In this document: positions 32,661 to 39,872 of the stretch, piece by piece | How the letters are laid out: each line of letters begins with the position of its first letter | Numbering within the stretch: position 1 is the first letter of the stretch | NCBI GenBank assembly: GCA_947373605.1 | Contig: CANBYM010000017.1 | Location: 1 to 39,872 of the forward strand | Reading direction: 5' to 3' | Length of the DNA: 39,872 nt | Source: Comamonadaceae bacterium | GTDB taxonomy: Bacteria; Pseudomonadota; Gammaproteobacteria; Burkholderiales; Burkholderiaceae_C | Program-made: the position numbers and the translations under genes | The notes under the pieces: model-generated | Database searches by the model: none | The model's input: only the letters and a program-made list of their open reading frames with translations | Told to the model about the DNA's origin: nothing

Positions 32661-34802
32661 ATGACTATGAAATTTAGCACGAAGATTGTGGGTTTTTATG
32701 CTATCCCAGCCATTTTGTTTGTTATTGGATTGGCCACGAGCATCGGGTCACTCATTAGCACCCAAAAGGGATTCAGCCACTACATCGATTCCGAACAGGC
32801 CATACGCCAAGGACTTACTGAAATGTACGCACAGGGCTTGCAGATGGGCCAAGCGTTGCGGAATGTGGTTTTGGATCCCAAAAATCCAAAAGCAATGGAG
32901 AATTTTAAAGCAGCACAAGTTGCCTATCAAAAGAGTTTTGAGCAAACGCAGTTAGTTGCGGCGGGTACCGTTTTGGAAACCCCATTTAGAAAATTGCCGG
33001 CACTTCGTGATGTTCAGGAAAAGGCACAAGTAAAGGTACTTGCTGCCGGTTCGACCGATGACGCCATTGTGGCCCTAAACAAGGAAGAAACTCCTGCATG
33101 GAGAGCATTGCGCAGTGAGTTGCTAGAACAAAGCAAATTAGCCGAATCCCTATCGCAATCTGCACATGAAAGTGTAAATGTAAAGACCACATTTGCCATT
33201 CGACTGTCGATTGCCATATCGGTGTTTGCCGCTCTTGTAGCGGCTGGACTTAGTGTCTTGATACGAACAACATTAAGACGTGAACTTGGTGGAGATCCAG
33301 CAGACGCTCGAGAGGCTTTAGCCAATATTGCCGATGGCAAACTCACAGCATATATCGAGAACCAAGGCGATGAGGGTAGTCTGATGGGGGCTACACTAAA
33401 AATGCAATCGTCACTCACGAAGCTGGTTATAGATGTACGCGATTCGGCCAGCGGTATTGCAACCGCCACCAATGAAATTGCGGCGGGAAGCCAAGATTTG
33501 AGTAACCGAACTGAGAGCCAGGCAAGCGCATTAGAGCAAACAGCGGCATCCATGGAAGAGCTCATGTCTCAGGTTAAAAGAAATGCAGACAATGCTCAGC
33601 ATGCCAATCAGTTGGCCTCAAATGCTTCCACGATAGCGGTACGTGGCGGAGACGTTGTTGGGCGAGTAGTAGAGACAATGAAAGGTATAAACGACTCAAG
33701 CCGCAAGATTTCTGAAATTATTTCTGTTATCGATGGCATTGCTTTTCAGACAAATATTTTGGCTTTGAACGCTGCGGTCGAAGCAGCTAGAGCTGGGGAT
33801 CAAGGACGTGGATTTGCTGTTGTTGCATCGGAAGTACGTGCGCTTGCTGGCCGCAGCGCAGATGCCGCAAAGGAAATCAAAGCCCTTATCAATGCCAGTG
33901 TGGAAAAAGTTGAACAGGGCTCGTCATTGGTAGATCAGGCCGGTGAAACGATGGGGGAGTTAGTAACATCTATCCAAAAGTCGACTAACTTAATGAGGGA
34001 AATCAGTTCCGCAAGCAACGAGCAGGCCAATGGAGTGGCTCAAGTCGGTGAGGCAGTGACGCTAATGGATCAGACAACGCAGCAGAACGCTGCCTTAGTC
34101 GAGCAAATGGCGGCGGCTGCGAATAGTCTTAAATCTCAAGCTGGTGACCTCGTGCAATCGGTTGCTTTGTTCAAGGTCGACGTCAACCCAAGTACGGTTA
34201 GGGAAAGTGAACGTTCTACCGTGGCACAAGTCAAAGGCGGTTATGCGTCTGCATGGCAGCGAGGTGCGTCCGTTACAGGCTACCAGCCACCGGTACTAGC
34301 CCATCAAAGCCCGTCGCAGCCAGGGGCAGCTGCCGCCTTCGCACGAAGCGGCGCTGACATTAACCTGGACAACGCAATAAAGGCTCATGCCGACTGGCGT
34401 TCAAAACTAAGGTCCGCCGCCAGCAATCACACCCAAGTCGATGCCGAGACCATCAAGAGGGATGATTGTTGCGAACTAGGCAAGTGGTTGCACGGCGCTG
34501 GAAATTCGAAGTTCGGCGGTAAACCGACATTCGTAGCCCTGATTGCTGGACACCGGGACTTCCACGCCGAGGCGGGTAAGGTAGCGCGGATTGTTAACCA
34601 AGGTGATACCGCGAAGGCTGAGCAAATGCTTGAAAGTGGCACAGCGTTTGCACGCGCTTCAGGGGAGGTTGGGCGACTCATCGTTCAGCTCAAAAAGGAA
34701 CTCAGCGGAGCTTCCAAAACTTCAACACGCAAAGCGTCTCCAAAAATGTTAACGGCTGCTGCGCCGGCAATTGGCTCGAATGATGATTGGGAAACGTTCT
34801 AG
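32661..34802 (+). CDS. Methyl-accepting chemotaxis protein with CZB domain
   Basis: A 713-aa receptor: membrane helix, periplasmic four-helix sensor (about 35-185), second helix ([19 protein letters not shown]), HAMP, signalling domain with the tip [27 protein letters not shown], and a C-terminal CZB zinc-binding domain (about 565-685). The CZB pattern is visible: [17 protein letters not shown], and [10 protein letters not shown]. The last residues DWETF match the pentapeptide docking site for CheR/CheB. The CZB family responds to zinc and, in some cases, to hypochlorite. ATG 32661 or 32667. Confidence 0.92.
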   Translation: MTMKFSTKIVGFYAIPAILFVIGLATSIGSLISTQKGFSHYIDSEQAIRQGLTEMYAQGLQMGQALRNVVLDPKNPKAMENFKAAQVAYQKSFEQTQLVAAGTVLETPFRKLPALRDVQEKAQVKVLAAGSTDDAIVALNKEETPAWRALRSELLEQSKLAESLSQSAHESVNVKTTFAIRLSIAISVFAALVAAGLSVLIRTTLRRELGGDPADAREALANIADGKLTAYIENQGDEGSLMGATLKMQSSLTKLVIDVRDSASGIATATNEIAAGSQDLSNRTESQASALEQTAASMEELMSQVKRNADNAQHANQLASNASTIAVRGGDVVGRVVETMKGINDSSRKISEIISVIDGIAFQTNILALNAAVEAARAGDQGRGFAVVASEVRALAGRSADAAKEIKALINASVEKVEQGSSLVDQAGETMGELVTSIQKSTNLMREISSASNEQANGVAQVGEAVTLMDQTTQQNAALVEQMAAAANSLKSQAGDLVQSVALFKVDVNPSTVRESERSTVAQVKGGYASAWQRGASVTGYQPPVLAHQSPSQPGAAAAFARSGADINLDNAIKAHADWRSKLRSAASNHTQVDAETIKRDDCCELGKWLHGAGNSKFGGKPTFVALIAGHRDFHAEAGKVARIVNQGDTAKAEQMLESGTAFARASGEVGRLIVQLKKELSGASKTSTRKASPKMLTAAAPAIGSNDDWETF

Positions 34803-35419
34803 TTCCACAGCTGCGGGCGCTCGGGGTAAACAGTGGATCGCCTGGAGTCATTCCTTCTGAAGATGAAACCGCACCGCATTGCGACCGCTGCCTTTTGCGA
34901 GATAGGCTAAATGTGCCCATCCCCCGAAATTCGGACACTTTGTAAAGTTGCACTGATGCAAGTTCCATCAACTGAACCCAAATCTCACTGGGTCCGGCGC
35001 TGAGGGTGGTGATGTCCTTCCAGCGCGCCCGTCAAAAATGCCTGGACTCGAATTTCAACAGTGGGCTGGAAGTTGACTTTCGGGTCGCCGCTACGGTCGG
35101 CAGTTTCCGACCCATACCTGACGTAGTGGTCGACGAAATCAACGCTGGATTGCCGACATCCAAGGCGCGATGCCATTTCGTGGTCGATGCCTGCGGCCCC
35201 TGGTCCCAAGCAGCGCCAAGCATTTGTCGGCAATCCTGCCGGATCAGACAGCGCTGCCCATGCCGAGCGCAACAAAAGAATTCATACGGCTATTGGCCAT
35301 GACAAGCAGCAACAAAAAAATGCATTGTTGCACCCACGAGAATTTGAAGCACAGGCTTGCATTGCAGCGTATCATTTCGGCGTGTGCCAATACAAATATA
35401 TATGGTGGAAGGGCTGGGA
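34803..35419. other. Gene-poor region
   Basis: About 600 bp in which I find no supportable gene; the open frames have atypical composition. A hairpin GGTCGG-CAGTTT-CCGACC lies at 35095-35112. Sequence resembles decayed coding or repeat DNA. Confidence 0.5.
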
Positions 35420-36262
35420 ATGAAATGCGCTTGGATGGTTTCCGTATTTGCGATTGCTTTCGCTTGTTTTTCGACTTGCCAAGCCGCAAGTTTTGATTGT
35501 GCAAAGGCAAGCACGAAGGCAGAGACCATGATTTGCGGCTCGCAAGTTTTGAATGACCTCGATAAAGAGCTTGGCTTGCTGTACGGACGTGTAATTTCGA
35601 CGGAAACCAGCCAGCAGGCGCGCGATCAATACAAGACGATGCAGCGCAAATGGCTTAAGGAAGAGCGAGATGTATGTGGCGATGTCAAATGCATGGCGCT
35701 GACGATATGGCAGCAATGTGAAATTTACAGAACAACCCTTGAGAAGTCGAGTATCAGAACCTCGGATATAACTGAAACGGGAGCGAGCTTCCAAATTATT
35801 GAGAAGCTGCTGCGAGGTAGTCCATCAGATCTGCCAAAAACCAAGGAACAATCAAAGCCTCTCGCTGCACCTGCTGCGGCATCCCCACCTCCGGCCGAAT
35901 CCGGGGGTTCTGTCAGAGCTGGAGCGAATGAATCAAATGGAACTGCAGGCGTTTCGATCGGAGACGCATTTTTAATGTTGTCCGAGCCAAATCGAAAAGC
36001 AGGCTGCGCAATATTTTCTGCTGGGGCTACTGATGTTGTGGGAAATAAAATTCAAGGCCAGTCAACGCAAGCGGTGAGGTCCGCACTCAACCGGCAACTC
36101 TCGGTCTATCCTTTGGCCACAATAAAATATGTCAACTTCATGCTGGATAGCGTGGAAACCAATTATCAAAAATTAACTACGTTGTATAACAAGAACGGGA
36201 GGGATGTCTTCCTTGCATTTGTTCTTGGCCAATGCTTCAAAGACAATGGTGTCATGAAGTAG
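35420..36262 (+). CDS. LprI/DUF1311-like secreted protein with extra C-terminal domain
   Basis: A 280-aa protein. A signal peptide (KCAWMVSVFAIAFACFSTCQA) is followed by the N-terminal DUF1311/lysozyme-inhibitor LprI-like motif: FDCAKASTKAETMICGSQVLNDLDKEL, then QRKWLKEERDVCGDVKCM, with paired cysteines. A Pro/Ala-rich linker (about 140-180) leads to a C-terminal region that I do not recognise, with two Cys (AGCAIF; GQCFKDN). ATG 35420 has GAAGGG 8 nt upstream and starts the signal peptide. Confidence 0.75.
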   Translation: MKCAWMVSVFAIAFACFSTCQAASFDCAKASTKAETMICGSQVLNDLDKELGLLYGRVISTETSQQARDQYKTMQRKWLKEERDVCGDVKCMALTIWQQCEIYRTTLEKSSIRTSDITETGASFQIIEKLLRGSPSDLPKTKEQSKPLAAPAAASPPPAESGGSVRAGANESNGTAGVSIGDAFLMLSEPNRKAGCAIFSAGATDVVGNKIQGQSTQAVRSALNRQLSVYPLATIKYVNFMLDSVETNYQKLTTLYNKNGRDVFLAFVLGQCFKDNGVMK

Positions 36263-37234
36263 GCGTTGTTACCTTGCAGATTGTGCTTTGCCCGGTAAGA
36301 TGTTTATTTGTCCAAAAGAGAACTTGGTCTGGCCCGTGCTGTTTTATTGAAGCTGCTTTAGGGATTCTTTGGTTAGCTTTTAGACTTGCTAGCCCTGCAC
36401 TCGATTCGTAAAGTCAGTTGTAAACCTGTGCGCAATTTGCACGTATGGGCGCGGCCGAAAATGGCTTGGCTTGGTTTCCAAACGGTTTGCCAACTGCCAA
36501 AAGGAATGCGGGCAACCAACAGACTGGTAAAGCGGTCAATGACCGTCTGTCTTTACAGTTTGCCATCCACAAAGCGGACACAAGCCAATGTCCACAGATG
36601 GCCCACGCCAGCCTTTAACCTGTCACAAGCCAAAGACCGCTTTCGCGGCGGAACCGAGATTGGCGGTCCTCCGTTCCTGTCGTTCATTTTTGAAAATTTT
36701 GGGCCGTGATGTCGGCCGTCGCTGACGGGCTGAAACCGGAATTTAAAATTCATGACCTACTTTCTCCGTTGCGGACGTTGGCCAATGGAGTCGACCGCCA
36801 AATTTACGAAGTTCCATTGAGGGTGCCTCGTGCACACAAGGACTTCATGTTAGCGGCTGTGTAGGAAGGCGCAAATATCGCGGAGTTCCGCATTGGCGCC
36901 ATCATTCAGCACTTTATCGAAATGCCGCGCTCACAATTTTGCGCGGCAGGCCGGGACCGCGTACAGCAGCATCGATGCGGCCCAATACGGAGAAAGTATG
37001 TGGCCGCCTTAGCTCGGAATAAAAAGCGGTAACTTTGCCCGCAGTGACATAGAGATTGCTATGATTTTTCGTCATGAATTGCGCTAAATCAGCAATTTTT
37101 CACAGTGAAATAGTAGCCCTATTGGTTAAGATGGAATTAACTGTGGGTTTAAGGGAGAGCCTGGTGAGGCTAGCTGACAACTTGCGACATCGTCTCCAAG
37201 GAGAAATAAACAGTTCAACGAATGAGGAGTTCAG
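36263..37234. other. Long gene-poor region with stem-loop
   Basis: About 970 bp without a supported gene. At 36519-36550 ACAGAC(T)GGT and ACCGTCTGT form a 9-bp stem with one bulge around a 13-nt loop; an alternative 6-bp palindrome CGGTCA-A-TGACCG lies within it. GACCGC/GCGGTC words recur at least five times. The frames at 36386-36709 and 37074-37256 lack a ribosome binding site or recognisable family. Confidence 0.5.
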
Positions 37235-38866
37235 ATGCGGACCAACCTACCAGTGACCCAGCAAGGTTTTCAATTTGGCAGCGAACAGACCTTGGTATCG
37301 GTGACCGACTTAAAGGGGCGCATAACGTATTGCAACCAAGCTTTTACTGAAGTCAGCGGCTATTTCACGGGTGAACTGCTTGGGCAGCCTCACAATTTGG
37401 TGCGTCACCCGGATATGCCGGAAGAAGCGTTTCGTGACATGTGGGCCACGATACAAGCCAAGTTGCCCTGGACCGGATTGGTGAAGAATCGTCGCAAAAA
37501 TGGTGACCATTATTGGGTTCAGGCCAACGCAACACCAATGCTTGATGGCGAGCAGATCACGGGATATCTATCCGTCCGAACCGCCCCTAGTGCGCAGGCA
37601 GTAAAGGAAGCGGAGGTCTTATACGCGCAAATGCGTGAAGAACAGAGTTCGGGAAAGCAAACTATTGCCCTGCACCACGGGCAGGTACTTCGCACAGGCT
37701 TAAACGGCCGTCTGAGCCGGTTGTTGCGACCTGGTTTGACGGCCCGACTGGCGTGGCTTCAACTACTAATGGGGGGACTGTTTCTTGCCTTGGTTGCAGC
37801 CGGTCTGCCGCTTCCAGTGATAGCTGTTGGCGTTTTCCTAGCAGGATGTGCGGCGATCTGGGCAACTTGGTCTTTGACGGTCATGCCCTTAGAGTCGTTA
37901 GTGTCAGATGCAAACCATTTGGCCGCTGGCGATTTGTCGCACGCAGTCAAAACAGGAAGTCAGGGCCAAATTGGCCAGTTGCAGCAGGCGCTCAATCAGA
38001 TGTCTGTCAATTTGCGCACCGTTGTTAGCGATGTTCGCCAGGAAGTGGATCAGTTGGCGATGTCCGTCCAGGAAATAGCTGACGGCAATCAGGACTTGTC
38101 AGAAAGAACGGAATCCCAAGCCAGTAGCTTAGAGGAAACAGCGGCATCGATGGAACAAATCCACGGCAATATTCAGCACAGCGCTGAATCTGCACAGCGC
38201 GGTTCCAGACTGGCCGAAGACACCAAAGAAGTCACCCATCGCAGCAATGAAGCAGTTGCTTCTGTCGCACATTCGATGCAGGAAATTTCAAGTGCGTCCA
38301 AGAAAATCACCGATATTATTCAACTCATAGAAGGTGTGGCGTTTCAAACCAACATTCTTGCATTGAACGCGGCGGTAGAAGCGGCTAGAGCAGGGGACAT
38401 GGGGCGTGGGTTCGCCGTGGTCGCAGCCGAAGTACGCGCATTGGCACAGAGAACCACAGCAGCGGCCAAGGAGGTCAAACAACTTATTACGGCGTCAAAT
38501 GAACGCATCGACGCAGGAAATGGCCAAACTACGATCGCGCTGGAGAGAATGAGCGTTGCGCTGGGCGCTGTAGAGAAAGTTGCAGTTGTTCTGGAGGAAA
38601 TAAGTTCCTCTTCAAATGAGCAGACCCTTGGCGTTGCACAGATCAACGAGGCTGTCTCACAGATGGATACCATGACCCAGCAGAATGCTGCCATGGTCGA
38701 GGAACTAGCAGCGACTGCACAGTCGCTCAGTGGGCAAGTTAAGGAAGTCAGCAATTCAATGCGCCTATTCCGACTCAAGTCAGGCGAATTGACCGTATCG
38801 CAAACGGATGCAGTTGGGCTGAGACGTGGTCATAAATTGGAGGCAATTGAGGCGACGTCTAGATAG
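37235..38866 (+). CDS. Aer-like chemoreceptor with PAS domain
   Basis: A 543-aa receptor: N-terminal PAS (about 15-115; GYFTGELLGQPHNLVRHPDM, then NRRKNGDHYWVQANATPM, the form of FAD-binding aerotaxis PAS), two adjacent membrane helices (about 165-220), HAMP and a signalling domain with [21 protein letters not shown]. No periplasmic loop of size is present, so sensing is cytoplasmic, probably of redox or oxygen. No CheR-docking pentapeptide at the end. GAGGAG lies 5 nt before the ATG. Confidence 0.92.
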   Translation: MRTNLPVTQQGFQFGSEQTLVSVTDLKGRITYCNQAFTEVSGYFTGELLGQPHNLVRHPDMPEEAFRDMWATIQAKLPWTGLVKNRRKNGDHYWVQANATPMLDGEQITGYLSVRTAPSAQAVKEAEVLYAQMREEQSSGKQTIALHHGQVLRTGLNGRLSRLLRPGLTARLAWLQLLMGGLFLALVAAGLPLPVIAVGVFLAGCAAIWATWSLTVMPLESLVSDANHLAAGDLSHAVKTGSQGQIGQLQQALNQMSVNLRTVVSDVRQEVDQLAMSVQEIADGNQDLSERTESQASSLEETAASMEQIHGNIQHSAESAQRGSRLAEDTKEVTHRSNEAVASVAHSMQEISSASKKITDIIQLIEGVAFQTNILALNAAVEAARAGDMGRGFAVVAAEVRALAQRTTAAAKEVKQLITASNERIDAGNGQTTIALERMSVALGAVEKVAVVLEEISSSSNEQTLGVAQINEAVSQMDTMTQQNAAMVEELAATAQSLSGQVKEVSNSMRLFRLKSGELTVSQTDAVGLRRGHKLEAIEATSR

Positions 38867-38973
38867 TTGGTGAATCATCTAAATATTATGATGAACAGTA
38901 TGTATATCGACACATAGACGACAGGTTTTATTAATTTTCTTCGCTACGTTTATACCCAATTTGGAGATTAAGT

Positions 38974-39872
38974 ATGAATATCAGTTTCAAGTCGCGCCTA
39001 CTTAGTACGCTTTTAATAAGCAACATGTGCGTGCTGATTCTTGGCGCGTCTGCATACTTTTTTCTGGGCCAAGTTGGCGCTCGTCTGGAGAATTTTACGG
39101 CTGGCATCTTTCACCGTCTCGAAATTGCAAATGACTTGCGTCAGTCTGCGAATGCACGTGCAATCGCAGTTAGAAATGCCGCGCTACTCGATGATCCAGT
39201 TCAGTTAGAGTCAGTATTTAAAGAATTTGAAAAATATCAAAAATCAACTTCTGATGCTCTGGATTCACTTCAAAGCGTTGCAAGGCAAGCTCAGTTACCA
39301 CAAAATGTCGTTGAAAGCATTCAAAAGATCGCAAGCGTCGAGAATAAATACGCGCCAGTAGCTAAGGAAATTGTGACTGATCTGCGCAGCGGTCGAAAAC
39401 CGGAAGCGATCAAGAAGATTCAAACTGTATGTACGCCCACTCTTATTGAATTAACAAATGCAATAGATGAGTACATGTCAATTACAGACGCGCGTACAAA
39501 GAATTATATTAGTGAAACGCAATCCACAACATTATCGCAAAGAGTTGCACTGACAGTAACGGCTGTTTTGTCATTGCTAATATCTTTCTTGCTCGGGACA
39601 CTCCTTTGGCGCAATATTAAAGTCACTCTCGGAGCTGAGCCAGAAAATCTTCGCAAGATGCTTGGAGAACTATCAGACGGGAAACTCAACGCTGTTGATT
39701 CAATACTTAGTAGGATTCCCAACAGCATCACCGCAGCGATGTTTGATATGCAGAATAAGATTAGCCAAGTTGTGGCACAGGTTAGGAATGGCTCTGAAAG
39801 CGTCGCTAACGCTAGTGCTGAAATCGCTCAAGGAAATCAGGATCTATCAGCACGCACTGAAAGTCAGGCTAG
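38974..39872 (+). CDS. Methyl-accepting chemotaxis protein (3' end missing)
   Basis: The frame is open from ATG 38974 to the right edge (299 codons). It has an N-terminal helix (TLLISNMCVLILGASAYFFL), a helical periplasmic sensor (about 35-185), a second helix (ALTVTAVLSLLISFLLGTLLW), HAMP and the start of the signalling domain (AEIAQGNQDLSARTESQA). GGAG lies 8 nt before the ATG. Base composition is clearly more AT-rich than the metal genes to the left. The signalling domain starts as in the two neighbouring receptors, suggesting paralogues. Confidence 0.9.
   Translation, partial: MNISFKSRLLSTLLISNMCVLILGASAYFFLGQVGARLENFTAGIFHRLEIANDLRQSANARAIAVRNAALLDDPVQLESVFKEFEKYQKSTSDALDSLQSVARQAQLPQNVVESIQKIASVENKYAPVAKEIVTDLRSGRKPEAIKKIQTVCTPTLIELTNAIDEYMSITDARTKNYISETQSTTLSQRVALTVTAVLSLLISFLLGTLLWRNIKVTLGAEPENLRKMLGELSDGKLNAVDSILSRIPNSITAAMFDMQNKISQVVAQVRNGSESVANASAEIAQGNQDLSARTESQA

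Noticed and set aside
35006..35302. 98-aa frame and opposite-strand frames in the gene-poor region
   Set aside because: No domain or start signal; composition does not look coding.
36386..36709. 107-aa open frame
   Set aside because: No ribosome binding site, no recognisable domain, unusual composition; probably chance.
37074..37256. 60-aa frame overlapping the Aer-like start
   Set aside because: No homology and it runs into the well-supported receptor start; probably leader sequence.

Overview
The window looks like a chromosomal metal and redox island from a betaproteobacterium, most likely Burkholderiales/Comamonadaceae (Rhodoferax- or Polaromonas-like). That placement is an inference from gene families: a CadR/PbrR-type MerR next to a CPC-type ATPase, DUF2789, Aer-type PAS chemoreceptors, a CZB receptor with a DWETF tail, and moderately high GC. 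No rRNA, tRNA or CRISPR array was seen.

Layout. 1-3.2 kb: the 3' part of a SigZ-like ECF sigma factor, a ferredoxin/FNR fusion reductase, a thiolase with a 2-nt frameshift, and a DUF2789 gene. 3.4-5.5 kb: a short ModE-like regulator, a ModE-box-like palindrome, a ModA-like binding protein and a TSUP permease in place of ModBC. 5.7-12.7 kb: a long co-directional run with an SO_0444/ArsP-type permease, a DUF2892 protein, a degenerate metallo-beta-lactamase-fold protein, a mini-thioredoxin, DUF2798, a rhodanese with a Cys-Cys tail, an anchored thioredoxin, CcdA, a BASS/ACR3-superfamily transporter, a second rhodanese and a CDF metal exporter. 13-14 kb: YnfA and a second TSUP permease, then a decayed IS21-family element in which the start of istA is joined to the end of istB.

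15.1-18.9 kb: an AhpD/CMD-like protein, a terminator, then a tight three-gene unit (two-TM protein of unknown function, circularly permuted ATP-grasp ligase, class II glutamine amidotransferase). 19-21 kb: the most striking gene, a mini-thioredoxin domain fused to a complete two-domain ArsA ATPase that keeps all three metalloid-binding cysteines. 20.9-26 kb: mobB, a His-tailed DMT transporter, a methyltransferase and a cadR/pbrR-type regulator on the minus strand, divergent from a Cd/Zn/Pb P-type ATPase. 26-28.3 kb: an NnrU/ICMT-like membrane protein, a TlpA-like thioredoxin and a Crp/Fnr regulator. 28.3-32.4 kb: an HMA metallochaperone, a Met-rich periplasmic protein and an ABC exporter (fusion protein, FtsX-type permease, ATPase). 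32.6-39.9 kb: three chemoreceptors, an LprI-like secreted protein and two gene-poor stretches.

Taken together, the genes suggest handling of soft metals and metalloids (As/Sb, Cd/Zn/Pb, possibly Cu) tied to thiol and sulfur chemistry. There is no arsR, arsB, arsC or arsD. The thioredoxin-fold domain on ArsA may take the place of the ArsD chaperone; this is a hypothesis. Its close stand-alone relative sits beside the ArsP-like permease.
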